Shown here: piece by piece, positions 10,931 through 18,936 of the stretch
How positions within the stretch are numbered: the stretch's first letter is position 1
Layout of the letters: the number at the start of each line of letters is the position of its first letter
Assembly: GCF_003855495.1 (NCBI RefSeq)
Contig: NZ_CP034086.1
Span: 3,509,501-3,573,500 of the forward strand
Length of the DNA: 64,000 nt
Source: Methylocystis rosea
Lineage (GTDB): Bacteria > Pseudomonadota > Alphaproteobacteria > Rhizobiales > Beijerinckiaceae
Direction of reading: 5' to 3'
Program-made: the position numbers and the translations under genes
The notes under the pieces: generated by a model
Told to the model about the DNA's origin: nothing
Databases searched by the model: none
What the model saw: only the letters and a program-made list of their open reading frames with translations

Positions 10931-11481
10931 CAGTCGCGCTCCAATTCTGCGTCGAAGACGCTTCCGCACCAACCGAAGCTGCAGAAGCCGCTCAACAGCA
11001 AACCAGGCAAAGGCGCCGGCTTACCTTTTCGAAAGGCGGCTGAGCGATGTTCATATTCGCTGAGACTAAGCCGCTGCCAAGCTGGTAATCTTACGTAGAA
11101 ATTAGATTTTTCGAACGATCAGAGTCGATCAGTGGTCCACCCGTTTCGTGAGGCCTGCGGTCTCGGGCCCATCAGTTAAGAACTTCCTTTGACGGTAAGA
11201 CTTCAGTAAGAGTTCGCTCTGGCCGCCCTGATACTGCGTAACGGAATCTTTCCCGTCCCACGTGCGCACTGTTCTCTTGCTTTTGTCCGATGCGCCAGTG
11301 CGGCTATACCCTGAATACAACAAACCGGCTGACTCAATATTCCTCTTACGTAAGTCTACCAATTTTGCCTTACGCGCGAGCGTGCTCTTATGCCGTAGGC
11401 GTCGATCTCTCCAAGTAAAGGCCGCCGCGAGAGCGGCAACAGCGCCTTGAGCAGAGCACGAAAACACGACGGGAGCATCCA
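10931..11481 (+). other. Intergenic region between divergent genes
   Basis: No convincing gene was found in these 550 bases; the long frames are shadows without ribosome binding sites. The stretch should contain promoters for the leftward KGG gene and the rightward 11482 gene. Two near-identical palindromic octamer-core sites occur, CTTACGTAGA at 11090-11099 and the perfect palindrome CTTACGTAAG at 11345-11354. Confidence 0.6.
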
Positions 11482-11874
11482 ATGTTGTCGGTGTCGCGGC
11501 GTGTGGAGCAGTCGAGTCTCGGACCGCGTGAAGGGGTTGCGACGGTTTCACCCAAGCAGAAACAGCTGCTTGCGAGCTACCTGCTGAACCTGCAAAAGGG
11601 CGAGCGGTTCGTATTCGAGATGATCGTGCTGGATATACAGCGACTTGTGGATATCGGCGCACAGTCGCTTGCGACAGACGTGTTCGTCGTCCTTCGCATG
11701 TTCATGCGGGACCGTCCGCAGTTCGACGCCGTGGTGCGGCGTAACCGCATGTTCAAAGGCTTGTCCGATAATCGATCGACGCGGCGGACGCTCGATTCGC
11801 CTTTTGCGGCGAACGGCGAGAGGCAAACTCAGTCTGCACTCCACGCTAAGAGAGATAAACTATCCTTGGCGTGA
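11482..11874 (+). CDS. Uncharacterised 130-aa protein
   Basis: I do not recognise this protein. A good ribosome binding site (GGGAG, seven bases before the ATG) supports translation. The middle of the protein, about residues 25-95, looks folded and helical (KQKQLLASYLLNLQKGERF followed by a Leu/Val/Phe-rich pattern). The C-terminal 30 residues are polar and probably disordered. It stands alone between the KGG gene and a two-component system, with about 195 bp to the latter. A regulatory role is possible from context but unproven. Confidence 0.65.
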   Translation: MLSVSRRVEQSSLGPREGVATVSPKQKQLLASYLLNLQKGERFVFEMIVLDIQRLVDIGAQSLATDVFVVLRMFMRDRPQFDAVVRRNRMFKGLSDNRSTRRTLDSPFAANGERQTQSALHAKRDKLSLA

Positions 11875-12068
11875 ACTCTGCCGCCGCCCATAGATCTTGG
11901 CGCGCCTTGGTGCTCGGTTCAGAAAACCGCGATCTAACCGGAGAGGCGGACGCGCCGCAAAAAGAATAGCGACCGGGGCGGGGCGCTGATACGCTTACGG
12001 CGATCTAAGCCGGAGTTCGGGTTTGCCGAACATGCGGCGTATGGCGGCGAGCGCGACGGAAGTTTGGG

Positions 12069-12839
12069 TTGAATCAGGCCAATAGGGTCGCTCCGGTGGA
12101 TGATGCTGGTCCCAATGTATTTGGCGTTAGTCGTAAAGAGCTCGAACGCCTGAGAGCCATTAGCGGACTGGCTGCGACCTTCGCCCACAACATCAACCAG
12201 CCGCTGACAGCGGCGAGCGCCTATCTCAGGGCGGCGCAGCGCCTCACAGGCGGGCTTCCGAAGGAAGCGGTCGCGCCGATCGTTGGAGCGCTCGACAAGG
12301 CTGTCATGCAGATCATGCGCGCCGGTCAGGTCGTCCGCAGTCTGAGCGAGCTTGTTGCGCAGGGCGAGCCAGACAAGACGCTCGTGAGCGTTAATTCGTT
12401 GATTGAGGAGACGCTTTCCCTCTTCGACGCGGAGGCCGCCGAGGCCGGCGTCTCGATCAGCAAGCGGCTGACCACAGACGATGATTGCATCGTCGCCGAC
12501 CGTGGGCAGATCAGACATGTTCTGTCGAATCTTATACGAAACGCCATTGAAGCGATGCAGGATTTGCCGCGACGCGAGCTGCTGGTTTCCACAGAGACGC
12601 AAGCTGCAAAGGCCATACGCGTTGAAGTTCAAGACACCGGCTGCGGACCGGGTGGAAGGGAAAACGCCGATCCGCTTGATCTCTTTGCATTGCGGAAAGA
12701 GGGAATGGGCATTGGGCTGTCCATTTCCCGCGCAATCGTCGAAGCGCACGACGGCCGGCTGTGGGCTAAGGTCAACCCCGAAGGCGGCGCTATATTCTCC
12801 TGTGATCTTCCGTTACGAGGACGAGACTTCAGCGGATGA
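12069..12839 (+). CDS. FixL-like histidine kinase lacking a sensor domain
   Basis: The 256-aa soluble kinase has a His-phosphorylation helix with His40 in ATFAHNINQPLTAA, and an ATPase domain with the N box (LSNLIRNAIEAMQD), a G1-like DTGCGPGG and a G2 GMGIGLSI. This kinase core belongs to the FixL/DctB-like group, but only about 30 residues precede the His helix, so there is no PAS or haem domain to sense oxygen. The TTG start at 12069 follows GGAAG with good spacing; a GTG at 12096 is an alternative. It is ATGA-coupled to the FixJ-like regulator, its likely partner. Confidence 0.88.
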   Translation: MNQANRVAPVDDAGPNVFGVSRKELERLRAISGLAATFAHNINQPLTAASAYLRAAQRLTGGLPKEAVAPIVGALDKAVMQIMRAGQVVRSLSELVAQGEPDKTLVSVNSLIEETLSLFDAEAAEAGVSISKRLTTDDDCIVADRGQIRHVLSNLIRNAIEAMQDLPRRELLVSTETQAAKAIRVEVQDTGCGPGGRENADPLDLFALRKEGMGIGLSISRAIVEAHDGRLWAKVNPEGGAIFSCDLPLRGRDFSG

Positions 12840-13456
12840 ACTCGGGAACGGTTTTTGTCGTGGACGACGATGCGGCGGTGCGCGACGCCCTTCAGCTTCT
12901 ACTCGAATCTGAAGGGTTCGCCGTCACGAGTTTTCCGTCGGCGCCAGCTATGCTTTCGTCCATCGGGCCGGAAAGCGCCGGGTGCGTCATCGCTGATGTT
13001 CGCATGCCGGAGGTGAGCGGACTCGATCTGATCTTCGAGATGAAGAACCGAAATCTTCGTCTGCCGATCATTATCATCACCGGCCATGGCGACGTGCCCC
13101 TGGCCGTCGAGGCCATGAAACGCGGCGCTGTGGATTTTCTCGAGAAGCCGTTCGATGACGATGCGCTCTTCGCAGCCGTCAAGCGCGCGCTATCGACGCA
13201 CGAAGCCGTGCAGTCGCGTTATGCGGAAGAGCGGCTGATCTCCGAAAGATTTGAGTCGTTGACCAAGCGGGAGCGCGAAATTCTCGAAAGGCTCGCGGAA
13301 GGCCGCTCGAATAAGGTCATTGCCCATGATCTCGGCATCAGTGTGCGCACGGTGGAAGCGCATCGCGCCAATGTCATGGCGAAAATGCGCGTCAAGAACC
13401 TCGCGGAGTTGGTCCGAATGTTTCTCAACGGTCGGAATATGAGCTTCGGCGCGTGA
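12836..13456 (+). CDS. FixJ-family response regulator
   Basis: The 206-aa protein has a receiver domain (acidic DDD at 10-12, phospho-acceptor Asp54 in IADVRMP, Lys in the LEKPF motif) and a LuxR-type helix-turn-helix (about residues 138-200; LTKREREILERLAEGRSNK and ISVRTVEAHRANVMAKM). This is the FixJ layout, a transcriptional activator in oxygen or redox responses of alphaproteobacteria. The ATG start overlaps the kinase stop. Targets are unknown; photosynthesis or nitrogen-type regulation is possible but not shown here. Confidence 0.93.
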   Translation: MNSGTVFVVDDDAAVRDALQLLLESEGFAVTSFPSAPAMLSSIGPESAGCVIADVRMPEVSGLDLIFEMKNRNLRLPIIIITGHGDVPLAVEAMKRGAVDFLEKPFDDDALFAAVKRALSTHEAVQSRYAEERLISERFESLTKREREILERLAEGRSNKVIAHDLGISVRTVEAHRANVMAKMRVKNLAELVRMFLNGRNMSFGA

Positions 13457-13539
13457 CGTCGCGAAGCGTCATTCGCCAACTCCGCGTCGTCGATCATGCG
13501 TCGCAGGTAATTTGGGTGCGCTGAGGATGCCTTGCCATA

Positions 13540-14040
13540 ATGCGCGCGCTAAGCATCCAAGTGAAAACCGCCGAGCGCAAGAGGAGCGAATTGGTCATGC
13601 GAGCGCCACTCTCCCCGGCAGATGCTGTCCAACCGAAGGAGTGCTCCGTAACGACGCCCTCGGCGCGGCGTGTTCTCGTCATCGACGACGATAGGGACGT
13701 CGCCGACAGCATGGCGATGCTGCTGGACGTGATGGGATGCGACGTGAGAACGGCCTATAGTGGAGCGGTGGGCATCTCGCTCGTGTCCGCTTTCCAGCCG
13801 AGGATCGTGTTCCTGGACCTCGGCATGCCCGAGATGAACGGCTATGAAGCCGCGCGTCTCATTCGCAACGCGCCGGCCGGTCAGCAGGCGCAGCTTATTG
13901 CGCTCTCCGGCTGGGGGCAGGAACTTGACAAGAAGCGCACCCGCGAGGCGGGGTTCGACCGCCATCTGGTCAAGCCGGCCGATATCGAAATTTTGGAAGA
14001 AATCCTCGCCGCGTGTGGGGACGAATCACAGCAGATTTAG
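13540..14040 (+). CDS. Stand-alone receiver-domain protein
   Basis: The protein is a single CheY-like receiver (RRVLVIDDDRDVADS, Asp93 in VFLDLGMPEMNGYEA, Lys in LVKPADIE) with no output domain. It resembles receivers that follow multi-PAS hybrid kinases and may take phosphate from the kinase encoded at 14483. The start is uncertain: ATG 13540 gives 166 aa with a 40-residue N-terminal extension, while ATG 13597 gives 147 aa. Neither has a strong ribosome binding site. Confidence 0.85.
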   Translation: MRALSIQVKTAERKRSELVMRAPLSPADAVQPKECSVTTPSARRVLVIDDDRDVADSMAMLLDVMGCDVRTAYSGAVGISLVSAFQPRIVFLDLGMPEMNGYEAARLIRNAPAGQQAQLIALSGWGQELDKKRTREAGFDRHLVKPADIEILEEILAACGDESQQI

Positions 14041-14482
14041 CGTCATATCGGCGCACGCATCTTGGAACGCCGCCTCTTAGCAAAGCCTTTTTTCGGGACT
14101 CCCCCTCATCAAACCGCTTTGGCCGCCCAGTTTGGCGCTCCCGCGCGGCGGCACGCGCCGGCGGCGATGGCGGCGTGAGCCGCAGCCGGAGCAAAGCCGC
14201 TAATGCCGCGCCTCAGCTAGATTTTTCCTAACCGCCGGCGTTAGAGAATGTCGCGGCGGCGAGCCCGTCCTGACATTCCTGTCGGGGAACATCGTGAGGA
14301 CTGAGCTCCCTGGCGCGGCTGCGCAAGCGTCCGCGGATACGTCTTGCGCGATAGCAGTTGCGCTAACGCTTAAGCCGCCCGGAACTAGCGTCATCCAGAC
14401 GTCCGGATTGCGCCGGCCAAGCTGTGCAATAGGGCTGGATCGCTGCTTGGCGCCTGAGACATTCATGTCCATCGGATAGCAA
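14041..14482 (+). other. Intergenic region before the multi-PAS kinase
   Basis: Nothing coding is convincing in these 440 bases. Short open frames on both strands (for example 14294-14479 on the plus strand) lack ribosome binding sites and recognisable sequence. It presumably carries the promoter of the kinase at 14483. Confidence 0.6.
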
Positions 14483-17400
14483 ATGACCTTTTCAAACATG
14501 GACACTTTCTGGGTTGTAAACTGGTCGACGGATGTCGACGGACAATGCAATTTTATCGGCCGGCAATGGACAATAATTACCGGTCAAACAGCCGAAGCTG
14601 CGATGGGAGAAGGATGGCTGAAAGCCTTCCACGCGGACGATCTGGAGCTGGTGAAGGTCGAACTCGGTTTGGCGGGACGATCAGAGCGCCCGTTTCAGAT
14701 CATCGCAAGGCTTAGACGCAAGGACGGCCAGTTTCGCTGGGCGTTGGCGGTCGGCGCGCCGCACTATGATGAGCAAGGCGGATTCGTTGGCTACAGCGGC
14801 TCCATTATCGATTTCCATGATCGGATAGATATAACCGAGCGCAAAGAGCGCTTGGACGCGTTGCGGCCAAGCGAAGAGCGCTATCGTTCGCTCTTTGAGA
14901 CGAGTCGCGATGGTATCGTCACCGTCGATATGAGCGGCCGTATTCTCGAAGCCAATCCCGCTTACCAGAAGATGCTCGGCTACACTCTCGAAGAGCTGAA
15001 GCGTCTGACGTATCAAGAGCTGACCCCAGAAGTCTGGCATGACATGGAAGCGGCGATCGTGCGGGAGCACATTCTTCCGCGCGGCGAATCTGCCGAATAT
15101 GAGAAGGAATATATCCGCAAGGATGGAACCGTATTTCCGATAAGTCTGCGAACGTGGACCGTTGTCGACGAAAGAGCTCATATTGTCGGCATGCGCGCCT
15201 TCGTGCGCGACATCACCGAACGCAAGCAGGCGGAAGCGGCGTTGCGCGACAGTGAGGAACGCTTCCGCGTATCCTTCGCAAACGCCTCGATCGGCTTTGC
15301 GATGAACGGTCCGGACGATACGCACCTTAACGCCAACCGCGCTTATTGCGGGATCACCGGCTATACGCGGCAGGAACTTCTTTCCCTCAAGGGTTCGGAA
15401 CTGATCCATCCTGAAGATTGGCCAGCCACTCGGGCCTTGGCCGAACGGATGCTCGCCGGCGAGATACCTGGCTTCGTGGTCGAAAACCGCTACATTCGCA
15501 AGAGCGCTGAAACCATTTGGGTCCGCAAGAGCGTCTCGCTCATTCGCTCCGCCGATGGCGCGCCACGGTGGATCATCACTCTCGTCGAAGACGTCACAGA
15601 GCGAAAGCGGGTCGAGGAGGCGCTGCGGCAAAGCCGCAACGATCTCGACCGCGCGCAAGAGGTCGGAAAGATTGGCTGGTGGCGTCTCGACGTACGCCGG
15701 AACGTTTTGACCTGGTCGGACGAGAACCATCGGATCTTCGGCGTGCCGAGGGGGACGCCGCTCACCTACGATAGTTTTCTTTCCATCGTGCATCCCGACG
15801 ACCGGGCCGATGTCGATGCAAAGTGGCAGGCTGGCCTGCGCGGCGAACCTTACGACATCGAGCATCGGATCGTGTCCGGGGAGGAGGGCAAATGGGTGCG
15901 TGAGAAGGCCTATCTGGAATTTGACGCGGCGGGCGCGCTTCTCGGCGGCTTCGGCATTACGCAGGACATCACGGAGCGAAAGCAGGCGGAGGAGGCGCTC
16001 CGCGAGAGCGAAGCTCGGCTGCGGCTCGCGACCGAGGCTGCGAAGATCGGCGCCTTCGACTGGCGCATCCTGACGGACGTGAACATCTGGACGCCGGAAT
16101 TAGAGGCCATGTATGGGTTGGCGCCGGGCGAGTTCGGCCGGAGGCGGTCGGCCTGGGAGCAGTTGCTGCACCAAGAGGACCGCGCGGGCGCGGTCGCCAA
16201 GGTCAACGAGACGCTGGCGACGGGCGAACCCGTCGAGCATGAGTGGCGAGTCGTCTGGCCCGACGGCAGCGTGCACTGGATTGCCGGGCGGTTTCAAGGC
16301 TTCAAGGACGCGGCCGGGAAGCCAGTTCGCCTCACAGGCGTGAACATCGACATTTCCGAGCGCAAGCGGGTCGAGAAGGCGCTGCGCGAAAGTGAGCTGC
16401 GCTATCGCTCTCTCGTCGAAGCGGCGAGCGCGATCACATGGAGCTGTCCGCCATCCGGACTGCATGAAAAGCCGCAACAGGAATGGATGGCCTTCACCGG
16501 TCAGACCGCCGAGGAAATGCTGGGGGACGGCTGGACCAAGGTCGTTCACCCGGATGACCTCGAGGCCGCGGCGGCGCGGTGGCGAGAAGCGGTCGGCCGC
16601 GGCGAGCCGTTTTGGAGCGAGCACCGCATCCGCCGACAGGATGGCGAGTGGCGCTGGATGCGCGTTCAGGCCGCACCCATTCGCGACGCGACCGGCAAGA
16701 TGGTCGAATGGTTTGGCAGCAATACGGACATCAACGATCTCAAGCAGGCCGAACTGGCGCTAAGGGAAAGCCAGCAGCAACTCGAGCTGGCGCTGGAAGC
16801 CGGCCAGTTGGGATTCTGGGACTGGCACGTGCCCAGCGGCCGGGTCCAGTTCGGCGGCAGTTGGGCGTCCATGCTTGGTTATGAACTCAGCGAGATGGAA
16901 CCCGACGTCCGAGCCTGGGAAAGGCTGATTCATCCAGACGAGCGTGAAACCGTTGCCGCTCGATTGTCCGATCATCTGGAGGGCCGCGCCGAAATCTATG
17001 AATGCGAGCACCGCTTGCTCCACAAAGACGGTTCCTGGCGCTGGATTCTGGACCGCGGGCGGGTCGTGGAGCGGGACGCAGCTGGCCGGCCGCTAAGGGC
17101 GATCGGCACTCATGCCGACGTAACCGCGCGCCATGAGGCTGAAAGCGCGCTGCAAGACGCCGACCGCCGTAAGGACGAGTTCCTCGCCACTCTGGCGCAT
17201 GAATTACGCAACCCGCTCACCCCGATCCGCAACGCCGTGCATATCTTGAAGAGGAAATATGGTCCCCAATTTCCTGATGCTCCGCTGCTCGCTATGGTTC
17301 AGCGACAGGTCGATCATCTTGTTCGCCTCGTCGACGACCTTCTTGAAGTGTCACGGATCAGCCGTGGCAAAGTCGACTTGCGAAAGGAAAGCGTCGCCGT

Positions 17401-17884
17401 GTCGGATTTCTTGCGACACGCATTGGAGTCCTGTCAGCCGCTCATCGAAAACAAGCGCCACCGCGTAACCGTGAATGTCGCGGATGAGCCGCTGCGGGTT
17501 TTCGGCGACTCCGTCCGTCTGGCGCAGATTGCGGCCAATATCATCAACAACGCGGCGAAATACACGCCGCCGGGCGGGCGCATCGAAATCGACGCCGCGC
17601 GCGAGGGCGATGAAGTCGTTCTGCGAGTTCGCGACAATGGCGTCGGCATCAGCGCCGACATGATGCCGCGCGTCTTCGATCTCTTCGCGCAGACGGACGG
17701 CCAAATTCGGCTTTCCGAAGGTGGGCTCGGCATCGGCCTCGCGCTTGTGCGCAGCCTCGTGGAGATCCACGGCGGCCGGGTGGAAGCGCGCAGCGCGGGC
17801 GTCGGCCGCGGCAGTGAATTCATCGTCAGTTTGCCGCTCGCGGATCGCGCCTATCCAGCTGCGTCACGATCTTCGGGAGGCTGA
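14483..17884 (+). CDS. Seven-PAS sensor histidine kinase
   Basis: This 1133-aa protein has no obvious membrane segment. I count seven PAS/PAC units at roughly residues 8-115, 131-250, 256-375, 390-505, 510-632, 638-757 and 762-890; most end in the PAC signature DITERK or a variant. The kinase core follows, with His906 in LATLAHELRNPLTPI, an N box (IINNAAKYTPPGG) and a G2 box (GGLGIGLALVR). PAS units 1 and 6 share a TGQTAEEMLGDGW-type motif, suggesting internal duplication. The ligands are unknown; none of the PAS units has a haem-binding motif I can assign. The receiver at 13540 is a possible partner. No strong ribosome binding site precedes the ATG. Confidence 0.92.
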   Translation: MTFSNMDTFWVVNWSTDVDGQCNFIGRQWTIITGQTAEAAMGEGWLKAFHADDLELVKVELGLAGRSERPFQIIARLRRKDGQFRWALAVGAPHYDEQGGFVGYSGSIIDFHDRIDITERKERLDALRPSEERYRSLFETSRDGIVTVDMSGRILEANPAYQKMLGYTLEELKRLTYQELTPEVWHDMEAAIVREHILPRGESAEYEKEYIRKDGTVFPISLRTWTVVDERAHIVGMRAFVRDITERKQAEAALRDSEERFRVSFANASIGFAMNGPDDTHLNANRAYCGITGYTRQELLSLKGSELIHPEDWPATRALAERMLAGEIPGFVVENRYIRKSAETIWVRKSVSLIRSADGAPRWIITLVEDVTERKRVEEALRQSRNDLDRAQEVGKIGWWRLDVRRNVLTWSDENHRIFGVPRGTPLTYDSFLSIVHPDDRADVDAKWQAGLRGEPYDIEHRIVSGEEGKWVREKAYLEFDAAGALLGGFGITQDITERKQAEEALRESEARLRLATEAAKIGAFDWRILTDVNIWTPELEAMYGLAPGEFGRRRSAWEQLLHQEDRAGAVAKVNETLATGEPVEHEWRVVWPDGSVHWIAGRFQGFKDAAGKPVRLTGVNIDISERKRVEKALRESELRYRSLVEAASAITWSCPPSGLHEKPQQEWMAFTGQTAEEMLGDGWTKVVHPDDLEAAAARWREAVGRGEPFWSEHRIRRQDGEWRWMRVQAAPIRDATGKMVEWFGSNTDINDLKQAELALRESQQQLELALEAGQLGFWDWHVPSGRVQFGGSWASMLGYELSEMEPDVRAWERLIHPDERETVAARLSDHLEGRAEIYECEHRLLHKDGSWRWILDRGRVVERDAAGRPLRAIGTHADVTARHEAESALQDADRRKDEFLATLAHELRNPLTPIRNAVHILKRKYGPQFPDAPLLAMVQRQVDHLVRLVDDLLEVSRISRGKVDLRKESVAVSDFLRHALESCQPLIENKRHRVTVNVADEPLRVFGDSVRLAQIAANIINNAAKYTPPGGRIEIDAAREGDEVVLRVRDNGVGISADMMPRVFDLFAQTDGQIRLSEGGLGIGLALVRSLVEIHGGRVEARSAGVGRGSEFIVSLPLADRAYPAASRSSGG

Positions 17885-17909
17885 CGCCCCGTGTCTTGTA
17901 GCCTCAATC

Positions 17910-18251
17910 CTATTCTGCGGCAGTCGGCGCATAGTTTGGATTGGATTCGGTGAGAACCGCGTCGAAGCCTTCGAATTCGGGACCGCCCAGATAGAGATCG
18001 CGGTTCTGACCAGCGTTTTTGTGGGCCTCACGGAAATGTTCGGAATGCGTCCAATCGATGAAGTGCTGCCGAGTCTCCCACAGCGCATGCGACGCATAGA
18101 GAACGTGGTCCTCCCGCTCGGGCCCCTTGAGCAAATGGAAGACGATGAAGCCGGGCCTTTCCTGAAGCCGCGACTGACGCGACCGCCAGACGTCTTCGAA
18201 GGCCTGTTCCTTTCCCTTGACGATTTTGAAGCGGTTCATTGCGACAAACAT
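17910..18251 (-). CDS. HmuQ-like haem-degrading monooxygenase
   Basis: The 113-aa protein belongs to the ABM (antibiotic biosynthesis monooxygenase) fold. The N-terminus (MFVAMNRFKIVKGKEQAFED) and the later YASHALWETRQHFIDWT segment closely resemble HmuQ/HmuD/IsdG-type enzymes, which open haem to release iron in Rhizobiales. It is transcribed away from the siderophore receptor gene, with about 690 bp between them, and fits the iron island. A purely housekeeping ABM enzyme is the alternative. Confidence 0.85.
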   Translation of the reverse strand: MFVAMNRFKIVKGKEQAFEDVWRSRQSRLQERPGFIVFHLLKGPEREDHVLYASHALWETRQHFIDWTHSEHFREAHKNAGQNRDLYLGGPEFEGFDAVLTESNPNYAPTAAE

Positions 18252-18936
18252 GACTCGGCTCCTGTCATTGGTCTCGGCGGGTCCGCCAGCGTTCTTAGCT
18301 AATCGTCCTCAAGGCGAAAGGCAAAGAACCTGGTCGAAGCGGCGACGGCTTGGACTCGATGGTCCCTGATCTGACGTTCGCCGCATGCGTGATCAGCAAC
18401 TCTCCGCCATATGGCAGGCCTTAACGCTCTTTCGCGCGGTAGCGGCTCCGCTAAGACCGCAACGCATTGTGGACCGGGGCGCCACCGAGAAGATCGCACG
18501 CGCTTCAGTCGCACTCGAACACAGCCGGGCGCAAGAACAATAGCAGAGCCCTCGGCGGCGTAAGCGCTTGCCGGTGAATCACGATTCGCTGCAAGCGTTG
18601 CGCCCAACCACGCGATCTGAAGCTCGATGTGTCTGCAAGGTCGGACGCAACTGAGACCAGCGCCCTTGCGATCCCCTCGGACCGTTTGCCGGGTGATCGA
18701 ATTCTGTTGGCTTCGGCGCAGCACGGTGACTGTGTGCGTGTCAATTTGTTCACAATAAGCACAAAGTACTATCTACTTTGGAATGAGAATAAATACACGA
18801 TATATATGGTACATATGTCACATGTGCTTAAAAGACTTCCGAAATAACGACTACATAATTGACGAAAAAAAAATATCCGCGCTAAGTGCTGCATACAACG
18901 CGAAGCGTCGCACTGCACAATAGTAGAGGCGGAAGA
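18252..18936 (+). promoter_or_regulatory. Long intergenic region upstream of the siderophore receptor
   Basis: No convincing gene is seen here. The last 200 bases (about 18730-18930) are strikingly AT-rich compared with the GC-rich genes around, as expected for a strong regulated promoter. At 18780-18796 the sequence GGAATGAGAATAAATAC resembles one half of a Fur-type box. Short palindromes (ACATATGT, CACATGTG) lie at about 18810-18826. Iron regulation by Fur, RirA or Irr is likely from context, but the operator assignment is only a guess. Confidence 0.4.

Noticed and set aside
14681..15865. 394-codon open frame on the minus strand inside the seven-PAS kinase gene
   Set aside because: The plus-strand frame encodes clear PAS domains; the antisense product has no recognisable features or ribosome binding site.
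18299..18762. Overlapping minus-strand frames in the region upstream of the TonB receptor
   Set aside because: Low-complexity Arg/Ala translations without start signals.
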